The position numbers and the translations under genes are program-made. Below, piece by piece: positions 1-8,597 of a stretch of 53,637 nucleotides of DNA. The stretch spans positions 1-53,637 of the forward strand of contig JAIOSV010000021.1 in the NCBI GenBank assembly GCA_021107435.1, in the 5' to 3' direction. A model generated the notes under the pieces. That model was not told where the DNA came from. It saw nothing but the letters and a program-made list of their open reading frames with translations, and did no database searches. The stretch comes from Candidatus Sabulitectum sp. (GTDB lineage Bacteria > Fermentibacterota > Fermentibacteria > Fermentibacterales > JCC-6). The number at the start of each line of letters is the position of its first letter. Within the stretch, counting starts at the first letter, position 1.

Positions 1-1366
1 AATCTGTTAGATTTACCGTGATATCATAGAAATCCGGCGGCAGGGAAGATGGAACCGATACTGTGATTTTCTGCACCCGCTCGATTCCAGGTCCAAAAAA
101 CTCAATTTCAAGATCACTGCCGGGCGAGCGATCACCGTATAAAACTTCTACCACGGGTAGAGAGAATGTTTCATTCAGTGGATTCTCCAGTTGAACCATG
201 GCATCCCCGCTGTTGAAGATACCAAGACGCGAAACAAGAATTGTGAATGTTTCTCCCGGAACACAAATTACAGGTTGTGTCATCCGCGGTAAAAGAAGCG
301 CTTCCGAAAAATACGTTCCTTCTTCCCCGGTTGAGGGTGATTCTGTTGATTCGAAAGCGCCAATGTCAACGATTCCGTTCTGTCTCGGATTTCCGTCGGG
401 ATCGGTGTCCGGCAGCAAAGTAGAGGCAATACCGAAACGTGTTCCGGAATTCAGGCAGGGTGATCCCTCTGTGAGATGAAAATCCAGATTACCCGGATCC
501 GCGAAACCCATAAAGGACAGGTTGTCAAATATGTAGGTATTCGTTCCATCAAGTATCTCACCGTAGTCATCAACAACAACGCAGTTCACCAGAGTGAACT
601 CATCGGAATCGCAGAGACCTTCTCCGGAATGAGGACCAACGGTACAGTTCAGCAGTGTTGCTTCGTAGTCGCTTGTACCCTTGCAGTCGACTCCGTCCTC
701 TCCATTACCGGCAAAAAGACAACCTGTAATTGTGTTTTCCCCGCTGCTCAGGCAGATACCATCAACTCCATTGCCTGTAAAGATACAGTTGGTAGCTTGA
801 AGACCGGCTCCGTCTCTGCAGTTTATTCCGTCATTATCATTGTCAATTATCTGACAGTTATTGACCAAAGGGCAGGCTTCTGATCCACTCAACAGCATAC
901 CATGCCATGTACCGTAGCGAATTATGCAGTTCTCAACCAGAGGAGAACAGTTATCAATCCATAATCCACCATTGCTCTGGGTCGTAATACTGCCGGCACC
1001 TTCAATCAGACAGTACTCAAGATGTGAACTGCTCGAAGCAAGTCGTATGTAGTTGTATTCATCTGTTCCCGGAGCAGTCTGGAAAATGATTCGCTGATTC
1101 TGGGTTCCGATTGCTGTAAGTGTACCGAAAACTTCAAACTCGTATTCCTCAAAAAAACTGTCTTCGAACTGGAAAACAACACCCGGAGCAAGAGTAAGAG
1201 TCGCGCTGCCAGCAACTGAAATATCATCGACAATAGTGTAAGTGCCTGCGGACAGAAAGCCGGAGAGCTCTCCCTGAAGATCGACCGCGTGTGCCTGCTG
1301 AACTCCGGCGTGAAGCAGACAGCTGACAGCCATCAGCGTTGCTGTCTCGCTAATAAATAATCTCAT
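1..1366 (-). CDS. Secreted right-handed beta-helix surface protein (partial, C-terminus outside window)
   Basis: The frame is open from an ATG at 1366 to the window edge: 455 codons without a stop, so the C-terminus is missing. A GAAAGG ribosome-binding site precedes the ATG. Residues 1-27 form a signal peptide ending in QQAHA. From about residue 95 to 260 there are irregular repeats with Asn-Cys-hydrophobic turns (VENCIIRYG, VNNCQIIDN, ATNCIFTGN, LLNCTVG), typical of parallel beta-helix proteins. The stretch from LTEGSPCLNSG to VDIGAFES resembles the choice-of-anchor-Q end of such proteins. It is followed by a beta-rich segment (LLPRMTQPVICVPGETF...) like the Ig-type domain in front of some secreted phosphoesterases. 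The role is probably cell-surface or extracellular; substrate unknown. It has its own promoter (1437-1465), so it is separate from the upstream operon. Confidence 0.85.
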   Translation of the reverse strand, partial: MRLFISETATLMAVSCLLHAGVQQAHAVDLQGELSGFLSAGTYTIVDDISVAGSATLTLAPGVVFQFEDSFFEEYEFEVFGTLTAIGTQNQRIIFQTAPGTDEYNYIRLASSSSHLEYCLIEGAGSITTQSNGGLWIDNCSPLVENCIIRYGTWHGMLLSGSEACPLVNNCQIIDNDNDGINCRDGAGLQATNCIFTGNGVDGICLSSGENTITGCLFAGNGEDGVDCKGTSDYEATLLNCTVGPHSGEGLCDSDEFTLVNCVVVDDYGEILDGTNTYIFDNLSFMGFADPGNLDFHLTEGSPCLNSGTRFGIASTLLPDTDPDGNPRQNGIVDIGAFESTESPSTGEEGTYFSEALLLPRMTQPVICVPGETFTILVSRLGIFNSGDAMVQLENPLNETFSLPVVEVLYGDRSPGSDLEIEFFGPGIERVQKITVSVPSSLPPDFYDITVNLTD

Positions 1367-1436
1367 TATTTTCCTTTCAACTGAGCATAATCAGTGAAGG
1401 TTTGCTGGAAATTCTGAAATGGTTAATACTCTGTCT

Positions 1437-1465
1437 ATTATAGAGTTGATAGCAGTTTGGATCAA
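1437..1465 (-). promoter_or_regulatory. Sigma70-type promoter of the beta-helix gene
   Basis: Read on the minus strand, -35 TTGATC (1460-1465), a 17-nt spacer and a perfect -10 TATAAT (1437-1442). Predicted transcription start is near 1430, giving a leader of about 64 nt before the ATG at 1366. It is the best -10 box seen in the window. Confidence 0.7.
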
Positions 1466-1491
1466 TCGCAAAGCAGGTGCCCTCCTGTCAT

Positions 1492-2478
1492 TCAGTCGTT
1501 ACTAATGTGTTCCAGACAGATCCCCTGGGCAATCCATGTTCGCTCCCGACGATGAATCTCAATATATAGAGGAGTGGTAATTGGACCAAAACAATGAGTG
1601 CCTTTCTGAAGCAGCAACGGATCACGAAACGGTCTATTCTTCTCTCTCAACATTACCCTGCCGGCTGCCGGGAGTTTTAGATAGAGCATTCCATCCTGAA
1701 TGGTGGAGCGGTAATCGGAAGCGTCTCCGGCGATGGCATTGCTTATAAAACATCTGCCCAGTCTCAGGGCTTCAGTAAACTGGGAAGGCTCCTTGAAAGG
1801 CCTGTCTAGAAGGATGTGCGTTCTTACCCTGTCAAAAAGCATCCGGTAACCAAAAACTTCCTTACCGAATATTTTGTGAGCATGAGCATCCGCGCCACCT
1901 ATGAGACATCCACCTGTCTCAAACCACATATCAACCGCGTCTCTGCGGGGATGTCTCACCAGATTATCCGGATAGTGAATTCTTTTCCAGGCATTCAGCG
2001 GACTGACCCTGCGCTTCCAGCTGCTCATCCAGTTCCAGACCTCAATCCCGCTCACCGGGTGATCTGTACCAAACCCCCATGGAAATTCTCCGTAGGTGGG
2101 TATGTGGGGTCTAGCCTCAACAGGATGGGCAATTACCGCAAGCCCATTCATTGAAAGAACATGGTCAAGTTGATCCAGAATGTGACCGACAGGGTTAATT
2201 GAATCAACGCCATACACAAGCAGATGACTCTTCAGATCTGTATGCTGAAGCTCCGTGCCAACAATTGACATGAGACCACCAGTAACTTTGCCGTGCCAGC
2301 CCTCTTCCATAAGGGTAAGATTTCTGTGATCATTGAAGGCTATGTAATCCAGACCGGCTTCAATACCCGATTCGATTATCTCTTCCGGTTCTCCATGTCC
2401 ATCCGATCTTGTGGAATGCACATGAAGAACCCCTGTGGCTGAGTGTTCCTCAAAAACCACAGGGGTTGTTTCTATCAA
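1492..2478 (-). CDS. PHP-domain metal-dependent phosphoesterase
   Basis: 328 residues. PHP-superfamily metal-binding motifs are present in order: LHVHSTRSDG (His19, His21, Asp26), AFNDHRN, an IAHPVEA histidine, and GGADAHAH near residue 215. The family hydrolyses phosphoester bonds with two or three metal ions in the cytoplasm; substrates range from nucleotides and oligonucleotides to histidinol phosphate, and this one cannot be assigned. The C-terminal 80 residues are beta-rich. The start is TTG: an AGAGG motif overlapping the end of etfA lies 9 nt upstream, and the first in-frame alternative (GTG at the second metal ligand) would destroy the motif. Only 5 nt separate it from etfA, so it is probably the last gene of the long operon. 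An 11-bp inverted repeat lies in its first codons. Confidence 0.88.
   Translation of the reverse strand: MIETTPVVFEEHSATGVLHVHSTRSDGHGEPEEIIESGIEAGLDYIAFNDHRNLTLMEEGWHGKVTGGLMSIVGTELQHTDLKSHLLVYGVDSINPVGHILDQLDHVLSMNGLAVIAHPVEARPHIPTYGEFPWGFGTDHPVSGIEVWNWMSSWKRRVSPLNAWKRIHYPDNLVRHPRRDAVDMWFETGGCLIGGADAHAHKIFGKEVFGYRMLFDRVRTHILLDRPFKEPSQFTEALRLGRCFISNAIAGDASDYRSTIQDGMLYLKLPAAGRVMLREKNRPFRDPLLLQKGTHCFGPITTPLYIEIHRRERTWIAQGICLEHISND
2428..2467 (-). promoter_or_regulatory. Perfect 11-bp inverted repeat inside the 5' codons of the PHP gene
   Basis: Arms AACCCCTGTGG (2428-2438) and CCACAGGGGTT (2457-2467) flank an 18-nt spacer, beginning 11 nt downstream of the TTG start. In the mRNA it would fold just after the ribosome-binding site. 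There is no U-run on the minus strand, so it is not a classic terminator. Translational control or mRNA stabilisation is inference. Confidence 0.5.
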
Positions 2479-2483
2479 TCCGG

Positions 2484-3680
2484 TTAACCTCTGCGTTTCT
2501 GTATTTCTTTAACAAGAGCCGGGACTATTTCAAAAAGGTCACCGACAAAACCCTCTGTGCAGAACTGGAAGATGTTCGCATCCATATCTTTGTTCACAGC
2601 GTAAATAACGTCTGATGACTGCATACCGACCCTGTGCTGAACCGCTCCGGAAATACCCACTGCAAGATACGTTTTCGGTTGTACAGTCTTGCCTGTCTGC
2701 CCCACCTGTCTTGGGTACTCTATCCAGCCGTTGTCAACCGCCGCGCGACTGGCACCCACTGTTCCGCCAAGAAGATGAGCAAGGTCATGAAGCAGGGCGA
2801 AGTTCTCGGGATTTTTCATTCCCCGTCCGCCTGAGATAACAATTTCAGCCTCGGTGATATCAACCTCGTCACCTGCAGTCGGGATAAATTCCAGAACTTT
2901 TGATCTGTTCTTCACCATCTCAGCGGTTACTTCCAGATCAACAACTTCTCCGGTTCTGGATGTATCCGGTTCCATTGGTTTCATCACCCCGGGGCGAACT
3001 GTAGACATCTGAGGTCGCGTTCTGTCACAGACGATGGTAGCCATTATATTTCCGCCGAATGCCGGACGGGTCTGCATAAGCATTCCGCTCTCTGAATCAA
3101 TTCTGAGTTCTGTACAGTCAGCGGTCAGCCCTGTATCCAGGCTCTTTGAAACACGCGGCATTACATCTCTGCCTGTTGTCGTGGCGGCGGCAAGAACAAT
3201 CTCCGGTTTGCCAACTCTGATAACATGTGTAAGTATGCTGTTCCATGGTTCAGTTGAAAATTGCTCAAAGCTTTCGTGAACAGCTTTTATTACTTTATCT
3301 GCTCCCGCGTGTATCAGCTTCTCCGGTGCATCATGTGGATCATCTGTAATTACAAGAACAGAAACTTCCTTTTCACCGGCGGAAAGCTTCCTGGCCTCTC
3401 CCAGAAGTTCATAAGTACTTCTGTCAGGTAATCCGTTTCTCATCTCGCAGAGAACTAGGATGCCCGAGTACTTTGCCAGCTCCTCTTTGTTCCCGCCGAA
3501 CAAGTGGTGAATCGCAAGAGATTCGAACGGACAGGAGTCTATACAAATACTGCACAGCGTACAGTCATCTGAAACCACTGCTCTCTTCATTTCGTTAATG
3601 GAAAGAGCCTGAACAGGGCAGGTTTTTACACAAATACCACAGCCGGTACAACTGTCTTTTATTTCAAGAAATCCACTCAT
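2484..3680 (-). CDS. etfA: Electron transfer flavoprotein alpha subunit with N-terminal 2[4Fe-4S] ferredoxin domain
   Basis: 398 residues, longer than a plain EtfA (about 320) because of a fused N-terminal ferredoxin. Two CxxCxxCxxxCP clusters are visible: Cys11/14/17/21 and Cys40/43/46/50. The EtfA domain follows, with the FAD-binding C-terminal half containing GGRGMKNPENF, GASRAAVDNGW, RQVGQTGKTVQPKTY and AVNKDMDANIF. EtfA/EtfB dimers pass electrons between NADH, acyl-CoA dehydrogenase and other carriers. The ferredoxin-fused form is known in anaerobes such as Acetobacterium (CarE), where the complex bifurcates electrons from NADH to an enoyl-CoA and ferredoxin. ATG start; it overlaps etfB by 4 nt (ATGA), so the two are translationally coupled. 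Bifurcation here is inferred from the fusion and from the neighbouring acyl-CoA dehydrogenase. Confidence 0.95.
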   Translation of the reverse strand: MSGFLEIKDSCTGCGICVKTCPVQALSINEMKRAVVSDDCTLCSICIDSCPFESLAIHHLFGGNKEELAKYSGILVLCEMRNGLPDRSTYELLGEARKLSAGEKEVSVLVITDDPHDAPEKLIHAGADKVIKAVHESFEQFSTEPWNSILTHVIRVGKPEIVLAAATTTGRDVMPRVSKSLDTGLTADCTELRIDSESGMLMQTRPAFGGNIMATIVCDRTRPQMSTVRPGVMKPMEPDTSRTGEVVDLEVTAEMVKNRSKVLEFIPTAGDEVDITEAEIVISGGRGMKNPENFALLHDLAHLLGGTVGASRAAVDNGWIEYPRQVGQTGKTVQPKTYLAVGISGAVQHRVGMQSSDVIYAVNKDMDANIFQFCTEGFVGDLFEIVPALVKEIQKRRG

Positions 3681-4465
3681 GACGTGCCTCCCTCTTCAAG
3701 CAGCAGATCTGCAAGTTTTGAGGCAAGCTCTTCCGCGCTGCCCTGGTGAATCTGCCCACCCGTGCGCGGATCAGGTGTAGCTGTGACAACAACTTTTGTG
3801 GGAGAACCGTTGAGTCCGGTTTCATCCCCGGTAAGTCCAAGGTCGCTTAATCCCCATACCGGTATCTGAGCTTTTCTTGATTTCATTTTTCCTCTGAGGG
3901 AAGGTACCCTTGGTACATTGGCATCCTTGAGAATGGTAAGCACCACAGGAAGCTCAGCCTGTACCACCTGTGTTCCGGTTTCAACATACCTTTCAGCGGT
4001 GATGAATTTACTGCTCAGTTCTCTGACCTTACCGACAAAGGTGATCTGCGGCCAGTCAAGTGAAGCAGCTACACTGGGGCCCGTCTGGGCAGTATCCCCG
4101 TCAATGGCCTGCTTCCCGAAGAAAACAGCATCCACATCTCCAAGCTCATTTACTGCTGCTGCCAGTGTATGGCTTGTTGCCCAGGTATCGGCACCGGCAA
4201 AGGCTCTGTCGCTAATAAGGATGGCATCATCAGCACCCATGGAAATGGCTTCTCGAAGCACTGATTCCGCCTGGGGAGGCCCCATGGTAATAACCGTTAC
4301 CGCTCCGCCAAGTTCATCCCGCCATTTCATAGCCTCTTCAAGAGCATAGGTGTCAAAGGGATTCATTATTGAAGGCACACCGTCGCGGATAAGAGTGCCC
4401 CTCTCGGGATCAATTCTCACCTCGGCAGTATCCGGGACCTGCTTTACAGCAACAACGAACTTCAT
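3677..4465 (-). CDS. etfB: Electron transfer flavoprotein beta subunit
   Basis: 262 residues, the usual EtfB length. Characteristic stretches: VVAVKQVPDTAEVRID at the N-terminus, MNPFDTYALEEA, TMGPPQAESVLREAISMGADDAILI, FFGKQAIDGDTAQTGPSVAASL and VPRVPSLRGKMKSRK. It forms the nucleotide-binding half of the Etf heterodimer; in bifurcating enzymes this subunit carries the second FAD. The ATG at 4465 is preferred over the TTG immediately before it, because TAGGAG lies directly upstream. It sits 6 nt after the acyl-CoA dehydrogenase stop and overlaps etfA by 4 nt. The set acd-etfB-etfA is the standard order of butyryl-CoA dehydrogenase/Etf modules. Confidence 0.95.
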   Translation of the reverse strand: MKFVVAVKQVPDTAEVRIDPERGTLIRDGVPSIMNPFDTYALEEAMKWRDELGGAVTVITMGPPQAESVLREAISMGADDAILISDRAFAGADTWATSHTLAAAVNELGDVDAVFFGKQAIDGDTAQTGPSVAASLDWPQITFVGKVRELSSKFITAERYVETGTQVVQAELPVVLTILKDANVPRVPSLRGKMKSRKAQIPVWGLSDLGLTGDETGLNGSPTKVVVTATPDPRTGGQIHQGSAEELASKLADLLLEEGGTS

Positions 4466-4471
4466 CAACTC

Positions 4472-5626
4472 CTACTTTCTCTTGGCTTCTTTTATCATGG
4501 CCTTTGCGATCACACTTCTCTGGATCTGATTGGTACCCTCATAAATCTGAGTGATCTTAGCGTCTCTCATCATTTTCTCAACAGGATACTCTCTCATATA
4601 ACCGTATCCCCCCAGAATCTGTACGGCATCAATGGTTACTTTCATTGCGACATCGCTTGCGAACACTTTTGCCATGGCAGAAACCTTTACAATATCCTTT
4701 GACCCAGTATCAATCAATCCCGCAGCGGCATAAGTAAGGGCGCGAGCAGCTTCTATCTGAGTTCCCATATCCGCGAGCATGAACTGAAGACCCTGGAAGG
4801 AGTTGATCTTCACACCGAACTGCTTTCTTTGCTCTGCATACTTCAGGGCCTCATCCAGGGCACCCTGAGCAATTCCAACAGCCTGAGCGGCAACTCCGGG
4901 ACGGGAATTGTCAAGAGTTTTCATGGCAACCATGAATCCAAATCCCTCACGGGAGATAAGGTTCTCCGCCGGAATCCGGCAGTCTTCAAAAATCAGTTCA
5001 CGGGTGGCGGAAGCTCTAATTCCCATCTTGTCTTCTTTTTTACCGTAACTGAACCCCGGAGTACCTTCTTCGACGATGAAAGCACTGGCACCGCGAGCGC
5101 CGCGGTCAGGGTCAGTCAAAGCAATAACAGTATAGATCTGAGCCTCTCCGCCGTTTGTAATCCACTGCTTTGTTCCATTAAGTATGTAGTGATCTCCATC
5201 TTTTATGGCCCGGGTCTTTACACCACCGGCATCACTTCCCGCTTCAGACTCGGTAAGAGCAAATGCGCAAAGCTTTTCTCCTGAAGCAAGCTGGGGAAGG
5301 TATTTCTTCTTCTGTGCTTCTGACCCCATAAGGAGGATAGGCATAGCGCCAAGGGCGTTCGCCGCGTATGAAACAGCAATACCGCCGCAGTAACGACTCA
5401 GTTCTTCTGTGGCAACCGCGAGAGCCATACTTCCCATTCCGGTTCCGCCGTATTCCTCCGGAATGTAAATAGTGAACAGGTCACTCGCAGCAATTACATC
5501 CATTATCTCTCTGGGAAACTTGTTTTCCTCATCCAGCTCAGCTCTTATGGGAAGAATGTGCTTCTCTCCTATTTCAACGCATATCTCCTTGATTGCCAGT
5601 AAATCCTCATTCAGCATGTAGTCCAT
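4472..5626 (-). CDS. Acyl-CoA dehydrogenase (butyryl-CoA dehydrogenase type)
   Basis: 384 residues, standard length for a short-chain acyl-CoA dehydrogenase. FAD/substrate motifs: CAFALTESEAGSDAGG near 125 and WITNGGEAQIYTVIA near 160. The C-terminal QIYEGTNQIQR places the catalytic base Glu at about 363, as in butyryl-CoA dehydrogenases. The reaction is FAD-dependent interconversion of acyl-CoA and 2-enoyl-CoA. With a ferredoxin-fused EtfA next door it probably runs as an enoyl-CoA reductase in a bifurcating complex. ATG start with GGAGGG 8 nt upstream; it overlaps the end of rnc by 20 nt. No thiolase, crotonase or hydroxyacyl-CoA dehydrogenase gene is in the window, so the natural substrate cannot be fixed. 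It could also serve branched-chain acyl-CoA or the end of fatty-acid elongation. Confidence 0.93.
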   Translation of the reverse strand: MDYMLNEDLLAIKEICVEIGEKHILPIRAELDEENKFPREIMDVIAASDLFTIYIPEEYGGTGMGSMALAVATEELSRYCGGIAVSYAANALGAMPILLMGSEAQKKKYLPQLASGEKLCAFALTESEAGSDAGGVKTRAIKDGDHYILNGTKQWITNGGEAQIYTVIALTDPDRGARGASAFIVEEGTPGFSYGKKEDKMGIRASATRELIFEDCRIPAENLISREGFGFMVAMKTLDNSRPGVAAQAVGIAQGALDEALKYAEQRKQFGVKINSFQGLQFMLADMGTQIEAARALTYAAAGLIDTGSKDIVKVSAMAKVFASDVAMKVTIDAVQILGGYGYMREYPVEKMMRDAKITQIYEGTNQIQRSVIAKAMIKEAKRK

Positions 5627-6317
5627 TTACACCCTCCCCTTCAAGCGTCTGAAGTGCTGCGGCAGCAGCCATTTCCTGTGATATCTTTTTGCTTGATGCC
5701 CGACCGGTGCCAAGCACAAAACCATTTATTATTACACTAATATCGAAAACCGGGGCGTGTGACGGCCCGGCTGTTAAATCCGTTCTGTATTCAGGCAGAG
5801 GTATTTTCCTTGCCTGACAGTACTCCTGGAGAAGAGTCTTGGGATCACCGGAGCAGGTTGCCTCCTCGCAGTCTGTCAGTGTATCCCTCACAAACTGAAA
5901 AGCTTTCTCAAATCCGGAATCTGCGAACAAGGCCCCGGCAACAGCTTCATAAGCGTCAGCGGCAACAGAATCAGGAATTTCTCCTCTTCCAAAATCTGAT
6001 CCTGTGACAATACTCTCTCTCAGTCTCAACCTGTCTGCGCACCTTGCAAGTGTAGATTTCCTTACAAGATCAATCTTCATTCTGGAGAGCTCTCCCTCGG
6101 AGGCTTCCGGATTATCTCTCATAAGACTCCATCTCACGGCAAGTTCAATAACCGCGTCACCAAGAAACTCAAAACGCTCGTTATTCTCAGCGGGAGAAGC
6201 GGATTTGTGAGTCATGGCAACACGCAACCGCTCAGAGCAACTGAAAAGTCGCTCCAAACTGTCTTTCTCCCAGACTTCAGCTATCACCTTTGTATTTTCG
6301 AAGGGCGATGCAGACAT
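5607..6317 (-). CDS. rnc: Ribonuclease III
   Basis: 236 residues. The catalytic signature NERFEFLGDAVIELA contains Glu50 and Asp54; the second acidic pair is in VAADAYEAVAGALFADSG. A C-terminal double-stranded RNA-binding domain begins at DPKTLLQEYCQARKIPLPEY and ends near AAAAALQTLEGEG. It cleaves double-stranded RNA, processing rRNA precursors and structured mRNAs. The ATG at 6317 is preferred, with GGGGG about 5 nt upstream; an in-frame TTG at 6335 would add six residues. It overlaps the end of fabF by 41 nt and acd by 20 nt. The order acpP-fabF-rnc is conserved in many bacteria. Confidence 0.94.
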   Translation of the reverse strand: MSASPFENTKVIAEVWEKDSLERLFSCSERLRVAMTHKSASPAENNERFEFLGDAVIELAVRWSLMRDNPEASEGELSRMKIDLVRKSTLARCADRLRLRESIVTGSDFGRGEIPDSVAADAYEAVAGALFADSGFEKAFQFVRDTLTDCEEATCSGDPKTLLQEYCQARKIPLPEYRTDLTAGPSHAPVFDISVIINGFVLGTGRASSKKISQEMAAAAALQTLEGEGVNGLHAE

Positions 6318-7530
6318 TGTGTCCCCCGAAACCAAGAGAATTACTCAAGGCGCACTGTATGTCAACTTTCCGGGCAACTCCCGGCACATAGTCAAGGTCG
6401 CAGCCCTCACCGGGATTCTCGTGGGTGGCGGTGGGGGGCACAATTCCGTTCTTTAAAGCCAGCGCAGTGAGCATAATCTCCATGCCTCCGGTTGCCCCAA
6501 GCATGTGTCCGTGCATGGCTTTTGTGCTGGATACCATAACGTTATCGGCCTGGTCTCCCAGAGCTGCTCTGATTGCGGCGGTTTCGTTGATGTCGTTCAA
6601 CAGCGTGGATGTGCCGTGAGCATTGACGTAATCAACATCACCGGGCTTCATTCCCGCATCCTTGATGGCCATTACCATAGCTCTTGCGCAACCCTCTCCA
6701 CCAGGCGAGGGAGCAGTTATATGATGCGCATCGCATGACATACCAATACCGGCCACCTCGGCGACAATATTGACTCCACGGGCTTTCGCGTGCTCGAGTT
6801 CCTCAAGAACAATAATACAGGCACCTTCCGCAATAACAAATCCGGACCTGTCTTTATCAAATGGTCGGGAGGCCTTTGCCGGTTCGTCGTTAAATGTGGT
6901 GCATAGAGCCTTCATGGAACAGAAGCCACCTATACTCATCATTGTCAGTGGTGCTTCGCTTCCCCCTGTCACCATTACCTCTGCTCTTCCAAGGCGTATT
7001 GCGTCCACTGAACATGCAATAGCGTGAGAGCTGGAGGCGCAGGCTGTAACTGTCGCGAAATTCGGTCCTTTAGCATTGATATCAATGGCAACCTGGCCTG
7101 CGGCCATGTTACTGATCATCATGGGAACAAACATGGAGCTGATTCTTCTGGGACCTCTGTCCATTGCTGTGGAGTGCTGGGTTTCGAAGGTTTCCATGCC
7201 CCCTACTCCTGAACCAATGATAACTCCAACACGCTGTGGATCTATCGTCTCCCCTGATAAACCGGAATCATCCCAGGCCTGTCTGGCAGCGGCCATGGCG
7301 AGCTGAGTATATCTGTCATTTCTTCTTGCGCTCTTTGGATCAAGAATCTCAGCAGGATTAAAATCCTTAACCTCTCCGACAACTTGACTGGTGAACTGCT
7401 CCGGATCGATTCTGGATAATCTTACTACACCGCTTTTCCCTGCCACGGCATTTTCCCAGGCCTCTGATGTCGAATTTCCGATGGGGCTGAAAACACCCAG
7501 ACCGGTTATTACTACCCGTTTGTCAGACAC
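6277..7530 (-). CDS. fabF: Beta-ketoacyl-ACP synthase II
   Basis: 417 residues, full length. It condenses malonyl-ACP with acyl-ACP in fatty-acid elongation. The Cys-His-His triad is visible: Cys164 in TACASSSHAIA, His305 in NAHGTSTLLND and His342 in MHGHMLGATGG. It starts with GTG, preceded by GAGGAATTCC. A long perfect hairpin (7554-7594) separates it from acpP, while its 3' end overlaps rnc by 41 nt. Confidence 0.96.
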   Translation of the reverse strand: MSDKRVVITGLGVFSPIGNSTSEAWENAVAGKSGVVRLSRIDPEQFTSQVVGEVKDFNPAEILDPKSARRNDRYTQLAMAAARQAWDDSGLSGETIDPQRVGVIIGSGVGGMETFETQHSTAMDRGPRRISSMFVPMMISNMAAGQVAIDINAKGPNFATVTACASSSHAIACSVDAIRLGRAEVMVTGGSEAPLTMMSIGGFCSMKALCTTFNDEPAKASRPFDKDRSGFVIAEGACIIVLEELEHAKARGVNIVAEVAGIGMSCDAHHITAPSPGGEGCARAMVMAIKDAGMKPGDVDYVNAHGTSTLLNDINETAAIRAALGDQADNVMVSSTKAMHGHMLGATGGMEIMLTALALKNGIVPPTATHENPGEGCDLDYVPGVARKVDIQCALSNSLGFGGHNVCIALRKYKGDS

Positions 7531-7553
7531 GGAATTCCTCCAGGTACTTTAAT

Positions 7554-7594
7554 CCGGTGAATCGCCGCACCTTCCGGCTGCGGCGATTCACCGG
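7554..7594 (-). promoter_or_regulatory. Perfect 16-bp stem-loop between acpP and fabF
   Basis: Arms CCGGTGAATCGCCGCA (7554-7569) and TGCGGCGATTCACCGG (7579-7594) flank a 9-nt loop. It lies 21 nt after the acpP stop and about 24 nt before the fabF start. The minus-strand sequence after it (ATTAAAGTACC) has no U-run, so it is probably a 3' mRNA stabiliser or processing site that lets acpP mRNA accumulate above fabF, or a weak attenuator. A partial repeat of the right arm (CGGCGATTCA) follows at 7592-7601. Confidence 0.65.
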
Positions 7595-7615
7595 CGATTC
7601 ATAAATAATTCTTTC

Positions 7616-7855
7616 CTAAGCTTCTATACCTTTTGTCTTCAGGAATACAACTACTGATCCAACTGTCTGAAGGTTGTTACCCTCCTCGTCTGAAATCTTG
7701 AGATTAAAGGTATCCTCAAGATCCATCATGAGGTCAACCATGTCAAGCGAGTCTGCCCCAAGGTCATCCTTGAGGTTGGCTGAGTCTGTAACTTCCTCGG
7801 GTTTAACATTAAGTCGACTTACAATAATTTCAGCGATACGGTTTTCAAGAGACAT
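7616..7855 (-). CDS. acpP: Acyl carrier protein
   Basis: 79 residues. The phosphopantetheine attachment site is Ser36 in LGADSLDMVDLMMDLED. The protein is acidic, as expected. It carries acyl chains for the Fab enzymes encoded on either side and probably for PlsX. The ATG at 7855 is preferred over a longer in-frame start at 7903, because AAGGAAG lies just upstream and the longer form would overlap fabG and add residues unlike any ACP. It lies 13 nt after fabG and is followed by a strong hairpin. Confidence 0.96.
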   Translation of the reverse strand: MSLENRIAEIIVSRLNVKPEEVTDSANLKDDLGADSLDMVDLMMDLEDTFNLKISDEEGNNLQTVGSVVVFLKTKGIEA

Positions 7856-7868
7856 TATTCTTCCTTTC

Positions 7869-8597
7869 TCAGGTGGTAAGACCGCCATCAACGGGCAGTA
7901 CAATACCGGTAATATACTTGGCTGAAGGGCTCATGAGAAATGCAACCGCTTCAGCAATTTCAACAGGTAATCCAAGTCTGGCCGCAGGAATCTTCGAAAG
8001 ATAATCCCCGCGGACTTCATCTGATAATTTCTGTGTCATTTCCGTCTCTATAAATCCGGGAGCCACCACATTAACCCTGATGCCCCTGCCGGCCAGTTCT
8101 CTGTTCAGAGATTTTGACATACCGATAAGACCGGCTTTGCTTGCTGCGTAATTGGTTTGACCGGCAGCACCGATAAGACCCACCACTGATGAAATGCTGA
8201 CAATACTGCCTTCTCGTGCTCTTATAAGAGATCTCATGAAAGCCTGTGTAACCTTCCACGCACCTGTAAGATTCACATCAATCACCAGATTCCACTGATC
8301 TTCGCTCATACGCATCATCAGGGCATCCCTGGTAACTCCGGCATTGTTCACAATGCCTTTGACTGTCGGGAGATCGTTACCAACTTCGACGGCCACCTCA
8401 GCAAGTTGTTTTGAATCTGTGATGTTAACTGTATAGGGCCTGTAGTTTTCTCCCAGTACCTCGGCAGATTTTTTCAGGTCGTCTCCCAGCATATCCAGAG
8501 CAGCAACGGTCCAGCCATCGCTGATAAGTTTTCCTGCTATTTCAAGACCGATGCCCCGGGCAGCCCCGGTGACAACAGCAGTCGCGTTAAGACTCAT
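7869..8597 (-). CDS. fabG: 3-oxoacyl-ACP reductase
   Basis: 242 residues, a short-chain dehydrogenase/reductase. The NADPH-binding motif TGAARGIG is at 10-17 and NNAG at 84-87. The catalytic Ser137, Tyr150 and Lys154 lie in SISSVVG...NYAASKAG. The C-terminal part ([24 protein letters not shown]) matches FabG closely. It reduces 3-oxoacyl-ACP in fatty-acid elongation. ATG start; it overlaps the end of fabH by 11 nt. No malonyl-CoA:ACP transacylase (fabD) gene lies between fabH and fabG, where many bacteria carry it. Confidence 0.96.
   Translation of the reverse strand: MSLNATAVVTGAARGIGLEIAGKLISDGWTVAALDMLGDDLKKSAEVLGENYRPYTVNITDSKQLAEVAVEVGNDLPTVKGIVNNAGVTRDALMMRMSEDQWNLVIDVNLTGAWKVTQAFMRSLIRAREGSIVSISSVVGLIGAAGQTNYAASKAGLIGMSKSLNRELAGRGIRVNVVAPGFIETEMTQKLSDEVRGDYLSKIPAARLGLPVEIAEAVAFLMSPSAKYITGIVLPVDGGLTT

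Noticed and set aside
198..883. Plus-strand open frames of 93 and 135 codons
   Set aside because: They are antisense to the beta-helix gene, which is open through the same region with signal peptide and repeats; no ribosome-binding site.
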